This document shows, piece by piece, positions 50,202 to 61,241 of a stretch of DNA of 64,000 nucleotides; positions within the stretch are counted from its first letter, which is position 1, and every line of letters begins with the position of its first letter. The stretch is taken from contig JADNRX010000002.1 of NCBI GenBank assembly GCA_015501595.1, positions 124,001 through 188,000 on the forward strand, given 5' to 3'. The notes under the pieces were generated by a model. The model saw only the letters and a list, made by a program, of their open reading frames with translations, was not told the origin of the DNA and did not search any database. Made by a program: the position numbers and the translations under genes. The stretch is from Hymenopellis radicata. Its lineage: Eukaryota > Basidiomycota > Agaricomycetes > Agaricales > Physalacriaceae.

Positions 50202-51515
50202 CTGTAGAGCGTGTTCGTATGATGGCAAGAAACGCGGCACGAAACGACATTGACACGGTTATGTAGGAAGAACTGGAGTTGATGGCCGAACCCACGTGGG
50301 AAAGTTGCCGGCGGGAAAGTGATGGCTGCCCGCTTGGACGCGGTTTCACAAATATTCTCGCTTGCCCTGAGGCATTCCATGTTTGGTGCTCCTTGTTCTC
50401 TCCTGTCTTCTCCTTCTCCAATGTCACTTTCTGCCATCTACATACCCTGGCTCATGGCGCAGGAACCCCGAAGTCAACGGCTGATCGAATGCATTCAGTT
50501 TCTACGAAGCTTCTGGCCCACACAGGGCTGCCTCTCTGGTTTATCTTGGAAATCATATGTTTCATTATTCCAGGATTTGCTACTCTAAACTCGTCTTCTA
50601 TGTTCCAATACGGCCGCTACGTATCGGCCACGCTCCATCCATCAGTCAGCGACTTACGAATACTCCGATAATCACGAAGCAAGAGTAGCCACGGCCAATT
50701 AAACCAGGACCACATCACTGGCAGGCCTTACCGTGTAAATCAACGTTACCAAACCCTAGGAAGGCCTTCCTTCACAATCAGAAGGTTCGAGTTCCCGTGA
50801 ATGGCCATTGACCCACTTGCCAACATCATTGGCTTTCACATACGATCGAGTGGGTTCCGAGTTTATTATCGGCGGTCTAGAGGGCGCCGTCGCAGTTCGT
50901 ACAGGCAGTACGAGCGTCATGAATGACCTCGCGCTTGTTTGATGCGATGAACCCCGCGGGTCAGTCTTACGGACATACTACCATCTCATCAAAAACCCGC
51001 GCTAATAGATGCACGACACCGCCACCGTAGATACTGGATCGCAGTGGGTCTCGGGTCCAAACGTTTTACCATCAAGACTCAGGACCGTCATCAGAAAATC
51101 AGGTTCGGACAGAACAAAGTCTCTCGCCACACTTCTCACTCGTGGCAACAGGTAAACATGGACAGGTAAGTTTCATGTGAGACCCGCTTCTCTGTCACAT
51201 ATTATGTCTGTCCACAAGGTAGTGGGAACTACACTCATCGTTCCCGCATACTAACTAACCTTGTTTAATCTGTGTAATTCTTTGGCTACGATCAGATTCC
51301 GCCGAATTCAGCTGTACGATTGTCCTCATTCCATCGAGTTTGAGGGCGAGGACGCCAGTGTCGCGCAGCGGGTATTACTCTACTCGGTACACACGTGCGT
51401 GCACGTACGACATTTCGAAGTCGACGTCAAGGTACCTACTCTGAACGTGCGAATGCCTTCAAGGGCCTATATAATGCGCAAAAAGATAGGCCAAGTCTAG
51501 TACGAATTTCGTACG
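50202..51515. promoter_or_regulatory. Divergent intergenic region, Zn2Cys6 factor and PhoD
   Basis: This 1.3-kb space lies between two divergent genes. Open frames at 50279-50671 and 51261-51500 lack recognisable sequence. The minus-strand open frame 50122-50437 may be 5' untranslated or a short upstream exon of the transcription factor, because a CTACAG acceptor lies directly before 50201. A TATA box for PhoD lies at the right end. Confidence 0.4.
51468..51475 (+). promoter_or_regulatory. TATA box of the PhoD-like gene
   Basis: The sequence TATATAAT lies 41-48 bp before the ATG at 51516. This is a good match to a TATA element, but the spacing implies a very short leader. Confidence 0.5.
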
Positions 51516-54500
51516 ATGATTCGCCTCGTTATCCTTAACGTCAGCGCTTTTTTCTTGGCTGGAGCAGCTGCGACCGAGCTACTCGATAGGAATCTGGTTT
51601 ATGGATCTCCTTTCGGTGGCTCCAAGGCATGTACTCAATTGTACTATCGTTGTTACCTCTCGCTGACCGCTAGCTGTATACAGCTGGCGTATAACACCGC
51701 AGCCATTCAAAAACGTCATCTCGAACATGTTCGTCGGCAACTGGGGGACGCGCAGGCTTTCGAGGATAATCATTATCCCACGTTCTACGGGAGCGATTTC
51801 AGCAATGTGAGTTAATTGTGTTCATGGACTGCTATTCTGCCTAATAGAGCCCCCCCGAATAGACCCCATATATCTGGAATGGTGGCGTTAATTTTACACA
51901 CTCTGGTAAGTGACTAGCTTCACGGGAAGAGACAGGCTCTAAATTGGGCTATAGTGGCTAGTGTACGCTCGATTCATAGGCTACTCTGGGAATTCCAACT
52001 GAAGCCTCAACTAGGGCGATCCTTTGGACACCTCTGTCCTTTTGTGGACGCGTGCAGAGCCACTAGCATCCGACGGCGCGTTTCCCGACCAAAGCGCGCC
52101 GATTTGCCTGTCGTACAAGATATCTGCGTCTTCTGACCTATCCAAGGTGGTTGATACGGGAAACGCGTTCACAAGTTATGATGTCGACTGGACCGTTAAG
52201 GTCGAGGCTACAGGTCTCGCCGCTGATACGAGATATTTCTTTCGGTTCTCAGATTGTACTGATCCTACTACGGTTAGTACAACTGGAACAACACGGACTC
52301 TTCCGCATCCTGATGGTGTGTATGGGGTCTCGACCCCGAAATTGTACAATCGCCCAATGATGTGCATCCAGCTTCACCTAATGATATAAACGGTGGAAAT
52401 CCGCTAACCCTCGCCGTGTTTTCGTGCTCTCAGTATCAAGCTGGTGCGCTCGTATTCTATTTATAGCCCCATATGTTGAAAACACACCGTGTTCTCCAGG
52501 GTGGTTCAATGCTTATGGATACGCCGCCCAAAAAACTGAAGCCGACTACTTCATACACCTTGGCGATTATGTTCGTTCATGACTTGACTTGTTCCCTGTA
52601 CTGATTCCTCCCTGCTAGATATACGAGTCTATAGGAAACGGGTGCGCAGCAGTTATATTCAATTCTGCGAGCGCTGCCTCATACCATGCTGTAATTCCTA
52701 GGGCGTCGATTGGCCGTCAAACATTAGGAAGAGAGCTGGCAACAATCCACGATTATCGTCAGCGCATGAACCAATACAGAACTGATTCCAGTCTCCGAAT
52801 TGCCCATGAAAGCGCTCCTTGGATTGTCGTATGGTACGTGAGATCCAATTATCTGCATCGCCATTGATAATCACGAGGTCCCCTCCGCTAGGGTGCGCTA
52901 CAGCACTTCTACGTCTAAATATACTAAAATCTAACGGAACCGTCGTAGGATGACCACGAGGTATGCATCTAGGCGTTCAAGTATGTTGCGCCTCTCACTT
53001 GAGAAATCTCGCCCTAGGTCGCAGACAACGCCTGGTTCGTATAGCGGCACAAAGATACAGCTGTACGGCTATATTTATCGTATTGTTCAGGAAAGCCGGA
53101 ACAGCAGACTCGAACGATACTACACTAGGATGTTCTTTTTCAGAATCGGGCGCCTGTTTCACAGACAGAAAATTGGCTGCTATACGGGCCTATCATGAAT
53201 GGATGCCCATTAGACGGGTCGTTCCCAACGATCAGCTTCGTATATGGAGGAACTTCCAGATCGGTAAACTTATGGATTTAACCATGCTCGACACTCGTAA
53301 GTCAGAGACGCACGATCCGGCTCTTCCACGTTAACCTTGCGCAGGGCAATACGACCGGGATTTGACTGATGTAAGACAAGCAATAAAATGAACATCAGTG
53401 CCCTGACTGACAGATTACTTCGAAGGTTTATTATAACACCGGTGAGAGTTCCTCGCTTTGATGGGAAATATGAGCTGATTACCGACAGAATGTAAGGAGT
53501 CTTCTCCCTTGGTACGTCACGCAGCCACCAACATGCCTTCTAGTTGTCAATACCATTGCCGCATTCGAAAACAGATCCCTGATGGGTGCAGCTCAGGAAA
53601 AGTGTTAGTCGTTTCTTCACAATGTTAGATGCGCCTCCAACGTAAGACCTCCCCGCAGGGTTTTTTGACACACTTGCCCAGTCCAAAGCACGCGGAGCTA
53701 TCTGGCGAATAGTTGGGTGAATAAATTCGCTCATGTCCGAGCCGGTTGATAGCGAATCTAAAACGGGTTTAGCCAACAGATCGTATTCACTCAACTCAAT
53801 TTGGGTAATGACACTTGTGAGTGTTCGCGGAATGATCGTGGCTTTGTGTCCAGCGCCTCATTAGCCCACAGTTGACCTCGTATGCCCGGAAAACCCTCCC
53901 TATCCGACTTATCTTTCAATTGATTTCTCTCTCAGGACGCATGGGACGGATATAGAGCGAACAGACGTCGCGTGTTGGACTATTTGTATGATAACGACAT
54001 CAGTAACACCGTTATCCTAGCCGGTGATAGTCACGCCAACTGGGTCTCTGATCTTGCTTGTACGCCGCTTCTTTTGGTAGTCCATGCACTATGTCTTACC
54101 CCAAACATTACTAGACCCGAACGACACGACGACGTCAGTCATGCCTCCCTGTTCGTTCCGCAAGTTGGGATCTCATCTACTGATTCTAGGTACGATCCGA
54201 CATCGGGGGAAGGTGCAATTGGGGTAGAGTTTGCAGGTACAGCCGTGACCTCAGCCTCCTCGTTCGGCCAGGGTATCTCTCCCGCACAGGCAGATTTGAT
54301 ATCTGAGGTCCTTGTCGCCGAAAACGCGGATTTGCAGTGGAGTGAAGGCTCGTACCGAGGGTTCTTTACCCTTCAGGTTAGTGCCGAGCGATTGTTTGCC
54401 ACCTATTATGCAATGAACGACACTAGTGAGTCCGATTCAATAGACTCCGATAAGCTGCGCCACGATCACTTACCTCAGGCAATGCGAATCTCCATGGCTT

Positions 54501-54612
54501 CGCGAGCGCTCAGTTCGCAGTCCATGCCGGCGGGAACAAGTTGGCTCGTCCGGTTGCAGGTGGCGGCGTTCTTGCAGGTGTCTTGAAGTCCAATGGTTCC
54601 GATAGTGCTTAA
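51516..54612 (+). CDS. Secreted PhoD-like alkaline phosphatase/phosphodiesterase
   Basis: A signal peptide (MIRLVILNVSAFFLAGAAAT) starts the protein. LEHVRRQLGDAQAFEDNHYP, YIWNGGVNFTHS and PLDTSVLLWTRAEP follow. The metal-binding PhoD motifs are CSQYQAGWFNAYGYAAQ, YFIHLGDYIYES, PWIVVW then DDHE, and NTVILAGDSHANWVSDL. Between them lie IHDYRQRMNQYRTDSSLRIA and IRAYHEWMPIRR. The C-terminal FAVHAGGNKLARPVAGGGVL leads to the stop at 54612. PhoD enzymes are calcium/iron-dependent phosphatases or phosphodiesterases for phosphate scavenging. About 17 exons were inferred. The residues V-A-S between THS and GDP come from an 8-nt exon (51955-51962). The frame is maintained wherever I checked. A TATA box precedes it. 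Confidence 0.9.
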
Positions 54613-54997
54613 TGAACAGGATTCGAGTATTGATCAACTTGTCCAAATTTATTCCTATTTCGAGTTCAAATCAGTAACTATGAATATACGACGTGTTTAT
54701 CCGAATTTCTCCGCGACAGCTATTCCCATTCCTGTACTTACGACAGCGTTTCCATCAGGAAAGTATCAGGAAAGTGGTTTATTGTGCGCCACATTACCGA
54801 GTTATTTGATTTCATGCATACGCACTGCTAGTATAGGCGATCGTCAAAAATGGCACAATGATTACAGAATTGCTGCAGCAAAAGAAACATGCGATTTAAT
54901 AAAATACAACTTTATCTAAAAATGCTACCATATACAACGTGTCATTATTTGTGCCGTGAGATCGTTAGTCCAGAGTGAGAAGCAAAGCGACGAAAGT
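54613..54997. other. Convergent 3' intergenic region
   Basis: This AT-rich space between the 3' ends of PhoD (+) and Hsp70 (-) shows no recognisable gene or repeat. Confidence 0.5.
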
Positions 54998-57250
54998 TTA
55001 ATCGACCTCCTCGACGCTGGGACCGTCCTCGCTTGCACCGCCAGGGAAGCCACCGGGAGCTGCGCCGCCAGCGCCAGGGAAGCCACCTGGAGCACCACCT
55101 GCACCAGCAGCGCCGTAAAGCTTCTGCATGATGGGGTTGGCAACAGCCTCTAACTCCTTTTGCTTTTCCTCGTACTCCTCCTTCGAGGCCTCCTGTGAGC
55201 TGTCGAGCCATGAGATGGTCTCGTTGACAGAGGTCTCGAGCTTCGACTTGTCAGCAGCGTCGAACTTGTCGGCAAGCTTCTCGTCGGTCATCGAGTTGCG
55301 GAGGTTGTACGCATATGATTCGAGACCGTTTTTGGCGGTGATACGAGCAGCGGCAGCCTCATCCTCAGCTAAGAAAGCAAATCAGTAAGATTGACAGACA
55401 TTTGAAAAAAAGCGACTTACCCTTGTACTTCTCGGCCTCGTTGACCATGCGCTCGATGTCCTCCTTGGACAGACGCCCCTTGTCGTTGGTAATGGTGATG
55501 CGGTTTGATTTGCCGGTGGTCTTGTCATGGGCAGAAACGTTCAAAATACCATTGGCGTCAATGTCGAAGGTGACCTCGATTTGAGGAACACCACGGGGTG
55601 CAGGAGGAATGCCGGAAAGTTCGAACTTGCCGAGCAAGTTGTTGTCCTTGGTGCGAGCACGCTCACCCTCGAAGACCTGGATGAGCACACCGGGTTGGTT
55701 GTCGGCGTAGGTGGAGAAGGTCTCCGACTTCTTAGTGGGGACAGTGGTGTTACGCTTGATGAGGGCAGTCATGACACCACCGGCGGTCTCGATACTACAA
55801 TGCAAATCAGTACATGCCAAATCATAAAAACATAGAACCTACCCGAGGGACAAGGGGCAACATCTAAAAGCAGGAGATCCTGGGTCTTCTCGGAAGTGTC
55901 ACCGGAGAGAATGGCAGCCTGGACGGCAGCACCGTAGGCGACGGCCTCGTCGGGGTTGATGCTCTTGTTGGGCTCCTTGCCATTGAAGAAGTCCGACACA
56001 AGCTTGACGATACGGGAATACGGGTTGAACCTCCGACCAGAACGATCTCGTGCACGTTGGACTTGTCGATCTTGGAGTCACGGAGAACCTTCTCGACGGG
56101 GTCGAGAGTGCCACGGAAGAGGTCCTGGCACAACTCCTCGAAACGGGCACGAGTGAGGGAAGTGTAGAAGTCGATACCCTCATACAGAGAGTCGATTTCA
56201 ATGGAGGTCTGGGCGGCAGAGGAGAGAGTGCGCTTGGCACGCTCGCACGCAGTGCGCAGACGACGGAGAGCACGGAGGTTGGACGACAAGTCTAAAAGAT
56301 CATTAGATATAGATGCAAGATTAGATAAGATAGACATACCCTTCTTGTTCTTGCGCTTGAACTCCTGGACGAAGTGGTTGACGAGACGGTTGTCAAAGTC
56401 CTCACCACCCAAGTGAGTGTCACCAGCGGTGGCCTTGACCTCGAAGATACCCTCCTCGATGGTCAACAAGGAAACATCGAAAGTTCCTCCTCCGAGATCG
56501 AAGATAAGAACGTTGCGCTCGCCAGTGACTTTCTTGTCAAGACCGTACGCGATGGCGGCAGCGGTGGGCTCGTTGATGATACGGAGAACGTTCATGCCCG
56601 AAATGGTACCAGCATCCTTGGTGGCCTGACGCTGGGAGTCGTTGAAATAGGCAGGGACAGTGACCACGGCATTGTTGACCGTGGTACCGAGGTAGGACTC
56701 GGCAGTCTCCTTCATCTTGAGGAGGACCATAGACGAGATTTCTTCAGGAGACTATATGTACAATCAGACAAAATCTACAAGATAAAAGGCGCAGACTCAC
56801 GAATTCCTTGTTCTCGCCACGGTACTCGACCTGGATGTAAGGCTTTCCACCCTTGTCAAAGACCTTGAAGGGGAAGTGCTTCATATCCGACTGCACTTCA
56901 GCGTCCAAGAACTTGCGACCGATGAGACGCTTGGCGTCGAACACGCTAATCGAGGATGATCAGTACGCGCTATAGTTTAGAAAAAAATAAAACCTACGTG
57001 TTGACAGGGTTCATGGCGACCTGGTTCTTTGCGGCATCACCGATGAGACGCTCGTTGTCGGAGAACGAGACGTAGGAAGGTGTCGTACGGTTACCCTGGT
57101 CGTTGGCGATGATCTCAACACGATCGTTCTGCCAGACACCGACGCAACTATGAAGGAAACAGTCAGAAAAAAATAGGAAAACGCCACAGCAGTAAACACT
57201 TACGAGTAGGTGGTACCCAAGTCAATACCAATAGCTTTTGAGGACGACAT
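54998..57250 (-). CDS. SSA1: Cytosolic Hsp70 (SSA type), two apparent one-base losses
   Basis: The start [20 protein letters not shown] at 57250 carries Hsp70 signature 1. Signature 2 is [20 protein letters not shown] and signature 3 is [12 protein letters not shown]. The substrate domain follows ([37 protein letters not shown]). A Gly/Ala/Pro-rich lid tail ends in the cytosolic EEVD motif, which binds TPR co-chaperones. Short introns interrupt the gene. Near 56014-56016 one C of CCCC is lost just after STRIP, and near 55852 one T is lost in the codons for VAPLSLG. Both breaks throw the reading frame out inside universally conserved stretches, yet everything around them is intact. A likely heat-shock element lies upstream. 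ATP-dependent folding in the cytosol is the family role. Confidence 0.95.
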
Positions 57251-57380
57251 TCTGTCTATGAACAAGTAAGAAAATGGGAGACAGAGGACGATGAGAGCGG
57301 AGCTGACCTAGTTTTGGAGATTGGGAAAAGAAAGAAAAGTAAAGAAGGTGACGTGCTGGACCGCCTTAAATATTTCCTTA

Positions 57381-57411
57381 CTTCGAAGGTAGGAGAATCT
57401 TGGAGAAGCTC
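57381..57411 (-). promoter_or_regulatory. Putative heat-shock element and TATA-like sequence of Hsp70
   Basis: Repeats of GAA and TTC spaced by about two bases (TTCGAAGG, then GAGAATCTTGGAGAAGCTC) lie about 130-160 bp upstream of the Hsp70 start. They fit an imperfect binding site for heat-shock factor. A TTAAATATTT stretch at 57366-57375, between this site and the gene, could serve as TATA box. Confidence 0.45.
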
Positions 57412-57693
57412 ATGTAAGCAATCCATGCCCAAATGTGGCTATCATGTAATCGATTGGTGGCGGTGCGGAACTCGAGACGATTCCCCGACGTTCTGCCAGC
57501 GTCTATAGTGTTCGTTACAGCGGCAACATTTTTACGGCAAACAACGCGTTCTCAGACGCGTCAACCGGCTGACACGAGGCATAGACACGTCTTTAGGGCA
57601 TGGCTTCGCCACTTCATATACGATCTTGCAGTTGACGTAAATGACGGTGCTTAAGCTGCTGGTCAACTCTGGTGCTACTTGCTCTCTCCCCTC

Positions 57694-59541
57694 ATGTCGG
57701 AAAACGTTCGCGACTCGCCTCACAGTACTCGTCCTCTCGATGTTCGTCGTTCTCGGGGCTCTCAGTCCTTCAACAGTCAGGCTAGCACTCGTTCTTGGGT
57801 CCTCCAATCTCAGCAAAATCCACCGCCTCCTCCCATAGAACCTATTTCTGGTCTCCCGTCTCCGGTACTGCTCTTCGTCCAATCAATGCCAATGACCTTG
57901 ATGAAGGCTTTGTCGAGGTCGAAGGCGACGTCTCCCGGAACGGGCTTGGTCTGCATGTTGTCAACAAGACGCCCAAACCAAAACGTCGCTTTGTTGGCGG
58001 TTTTGTTACCAATGTCAAGCGTGCGTTCCGACGGCGTGAGCCCAGACAGCCTGTATTTCGGGGAGCTATAACCGAAGAAGGTAGTGGAAGCCATCAGACG
58101 GGAAATACGCCTCCCCAGTACATGTACACACCTCCGACACCTATAGCTGGACCTAGCATGCCTGCCGCGCGCCCTTTCATCTGACGGTCAATCAGATTCC
58201 AGAGGCTCTTGCCTCCGGAGACGTGCAGAGGAGGCGGCAAGAAGCACGCCTTCGACCACACGGACCTCGTGTCGTCGAAAGTTATGCTCCGTCGCCCACC
58301 GAAATTCCCATCGACTACACGCGAGATTCGGCCCTACCGCAACCAGCCAGCAGACCTTATTCACGCCCAGCTTCGGTCCTACCACCTCCTCCCGTGTTAT
58401 CTTCCCATCCTTCACAGAGACAGGGTTCCACCGTCCACAACCCAGCAGACCTTATTCACGCCCAGCTTCGGTCCCACCACCACCTCTTCCCGTGTTATCC
58501 CCTCATCCTTCACAAAGACAGGGTTCCACCCTTCTCTCGCCCCATCCTTCCCGGCATTCCCATGTATCACCTTCGCCGCCGAGCGCCGGTGACGGCCATA
58601 GTCATCCTGCTTCCTATCAAGCCCATCCACCCCTTGCGGAAGACTATCGACGTATGTCGTTCTCTAAACAAGCAGGTACAAGCAGTGGGGGTAGTGGAAG
58701 CGAACCGTCCTTTGCGACGGAGCTCAATCCTATTCATCGGTTCTTCTCTACTCTTTATGACATGCCCTGGATAGCTTCAGAACGCGTGACGTCTGATTAT
58801 CTTCCAGGTTTGAAACGAGGCGCGTGGACGTGGAAATGGGCTACGAAGGAGGGAAGGGAGGACAGAGTGCTGGTCCACGTACCAGTTCGCAAGCCGATGC
58901 GGCCGTGGTATACCGGGAAAGACAAGAATATAGCTGTACAAGGTTCAACTCAGGTGAAGCTGAGGGACAGCAAACAAGCTGATACTAGTTGGGCCTCACC
59001 CGGAGGTAATCCCGTCGACTTGCTCAGCTCCGGTGAATCCGCGACGCCACCGCTATCCATCGTCTCTGGATCAGCCACTACCGCATCGAGACGACGAAAC
59101 CAACGCCACAGGAGGAGCTTTGTCATATTTCCTGACACAGAAATTTCTCACCGCCGCATCCCGCCTCCCCGGACATCGCGACGCCATACTCATACTACCA
59201 ACGGACACCATAAGCGACACAATAAGCCACGATCCCAGCCCATGTATCCTCATGGCTACATTCCGGCGCCTACGCCGCCTACCTCGAAGAGGACGGCATC
59301 CCCCGTTCCTACTATGACTCCAGCATTTTATGTGATGGGTCATCCTCCTCCTCCGCAACCTGCCGGTTCGCCTACAACACCACCCCCACAAGGACCGTTT
59401 CCCTACCTCACCCCAGTGTACATGCAAATGTTACCTCCTGCCGCCCTCTCCGACGTTAGCTCCAGTCCTGGATTGGCTGGACGTGGCGCTGGATATTCTT
59501 CTATGGCGATGCCGGTTTCATTGCCTGCACAGAATCATTAA
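57694..59541 (+). CDS. Pro/Ser-rich conserved hypothetical protein, three apparent one-base losses
   Basis: The likely start is MSENVRDSPHSTRPLDVRRS. The chain continues in three frames that join if one base is missing near 57865, 58176 and 58441. The segments are LRPINANDLDEGFVEVEGDV with KPKRRFVGGFVTNVKRAF, then HLTVNQIPEALASGDVQRRR, then SRPYSRPASV repeats, then a compact block NPIHRFFSTLYDMPWIASER, VTSDYLPGLKRG, KPMRPWYTG. The C-terminal 180 residues are Pro/His/Arg-rich. The block around PWIASERVTSDYLPG looks like a folded, conserved module in an otherwise disordered protein. I recognise no enzyme domain and assign no function. It is head-to-head with Hsp70, 443 bp apart, so heat-responsive co-regulation is conceivable but unproven. 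Confidence 0.6.
58347..58534 (+). repeat. Two-copy tandem repeat, about 95 bp period, in coding sequence
   Basis: The segment beginning CCAGCAGACCTTATTCACGC occurs at 58347 and again at 58442, with a 3-bp insertion and a few substitutions in the second copy. Both copies encode SRPYSRPASV followed by Pro-rich residues and HPSQRQGST, but in different frames because one base appears missing at the junction. Confidence 0.8.
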
Positions 59542-59750
59542 GATTGCTATTGAATTTGCTTTCGTTTGTTTGCTTGTTGTTTTGTACTATTATGCTTGAC
59601 GTTTTCGTATTGCTATCTCGCTTTGTATCTTTGCTTTGCTTCACATAACCATGCTTTCGAAATGCAATCATTGCAGGAAGAATTGATACACGAAGATGAT
59701 ACAAATACTGTACAGCTTGATTTCTTCAGTTGAGCACCCAAGATCCCAAA

Positions 59751-60275
59751 TCACTTTCCGTAGACCACTTCTTTCACGGTGCCCATCGCTTGTTTGGCGG
59801 AATCTGCCGCAGATTGAGCTTTTCCACCGAGGCCGGGCGATGCGGTACCGGTATTCCTGGTAACGTTTGCCCAACCATCGTCTGGCGAAATGATGTTAGA
59901 ACCTCGAAAGGCAGATCAAGGTGTGTACTTGCTATCATTGGAATGCTCATTCAAGGGGTCAATGTTCGTGGACTCGATGATCCCCGGACGACCTTCAATG
60001 ACGCCGGCGGTTTCTCTGTATGCACGGGCGGCTTCACGTTCATCGTGATCTTTGTGGTGGTGGTGGTGGTGATGGCCAGCACTCCCTCGCCGCTTCGAAG
60101 CAGGGTCCTTGACCTTGGAGAATTCGATGAATGTGAGGGAAGAACGTCCTAGAGGAGTTCGTACGTAGTTCGTGTCCATGGGATTCGGGTTACTTGAAGA
60201 CTCAGTAGGGTTAGCGAGGCCTTCGTGCATGTCAACACCGCTCGCGACGCCGAGATTTCTATCGTTCAAAGACAT
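59751..60275 (-). CDS. Small His-rich hypothetical protein
   Basis: Starting at MSLNDRNLGVASGVDMHEGL (60275; an ATG three codons upstream is also possible), the protein has VRTPLGRSSLTFIEFSKVKD and a run of seven histidines followed by KDHDEREAARAYRE. It then reads GVIEGRPGIIESTNIDP. After an intron near 59890-59940 the C-terminal exon encodes DGWANVTRNTGTASPGLGG and SAADSAKQAMGTVKEVVYGK, ending at 59751. The tail is a predicted amphipathic helix like those in small stress-related fungal proteins. The splice phase is uncertain by one base. No membrane segment or enzyme motif is present and the function is unknown. The His run corresponds to a TGG-type microsatellite on the + strand near 60055-60075. 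Confidence 0.55.
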
Positions 60276-60416
60276 GTTGCACATTGAATTGGGGAGAAAA
60301 GATACGACTAGGTGGGATCTTTTATACAGCTTGAAAAGTATGACGCAGATACTGACGCGCGAGGTGGCGCAGACTCCTGGGTCAAGTGCACAGTGAGGCA
60401 GCTATGATTCGCCAGT

Positions 60417-61118
60417 TTATGAATCATAATACTCTTTCGAGGGGTCACGAACAAAGTGTCTTTCCCGCACGGCCTTACTGAGGACATGGACGGCAAAGTC
60501 ACCCGCGTCGATCATGGCCCATTCATTGAGCATGCGTCGCTTTGCATTGGGAGGCAGAGGCAGCGGTGGCTGCACTTGCAACAGCTACAGAAGAAAAAAG
60601 ATTGGAAACGCGACTGAGTATCTGATTGACGACCTACCATTTTTCTGACAATGCGCACGACAGATTCGATCGTGCCTCTGCTTTCAGTTCCTTCTTTCAC
60701 CTATTGAACAGATCAGACGGACGAACACGCGCTTTTCGAGATGCGCGTACTTGGGCTAGCACTAGCCAATTCCAGATTCCACTGGGCGTGTCGTAGATGG
60801 ACTCTCCGGGATACGTTCCACCGCGTTTTCGCCTGCCCTGCGGCATGCGAAGGGGAAGGGGCGGGCCTGGCATGAACATCATGGCGCGTGATACCATGAG
60901 ATGCTCCGCGTCGAGATGGGGCACGCCTGCGAGTTCAGCATGCAGTTTTTGCAGGGTAGGCGGGACGTCGGCGGGTAAAGGCGGCACATTGGACGGTCTG
61001 GGGGCCTTGCTGGTGCGGGAGTTGGAATATCAGCGTCGATGAACCACGGTGTCGCACTCGTCGTCGTGGACAGCGAGCGCAGGGTATGGGTGCACTGTCT
61101 GCGAAGGACTGCCGACAT
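60417..61118 (-). CDS. RsfS/Iojap-like mitochondrial ribosome-silencing factor homologue, one apparent frame break
   Basis: The start MSAVLRRQCTHTLRSLSTTT is an Arg/Ser-rich presequence fitting mitochondrial import. It continues PWFIDADIPTPAPARPPDRP. After an apparent lost base near 60989 it reads VPPLPADVPPTLQKLHAELA, then GIWNWLVLAQVRASRKARV. Later exons give TIESVVRIVRKM and RRMLNEWAMIDAGDFAVHVL, ending SKAVRERHFVRDP. The final block, Asp-Ala-Gly-Asp-Phe-Ala-Val-His-Val, resembles the conserved core of the RsfS/DUF143 family, which binds ribosomal protein L14 and blocks subunit joining. The N-terminal part is longer than bacterial RsfS, as in fungal homologues. The assignment rests mainly on that C-terminal motif. 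The start is 123 bp from the divergent SHR3 gene. Confidence 0.62.
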
Positions 61119-61241
61119 GGAAGTGCAATAATGCTGTATTTCACATGGCACGAGGGCACGATCGGAGTCGAAATTTGCCAGTGATCGCATAACTTGAAGG
61201 TCTCCCTTCACTCATACTTTCTTCTTTCTTATTACACTACT

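Noticed and set aside
40887..57250. Possible functional cluster (GMC oxidase, Zn2Cys6 factor, PhoD phosphatase)
   Set aside because: They are interleaved with a Rab-GAP and Hsp70, lack other pathway enzymes and point in mixed directions; chance neighbours are more likely.
60050..60080. TGG microsatellite as a stand-alone repeat
   Set aside because: It encodes the histidine run of the small minus-strand protein and needs no separate explanation.
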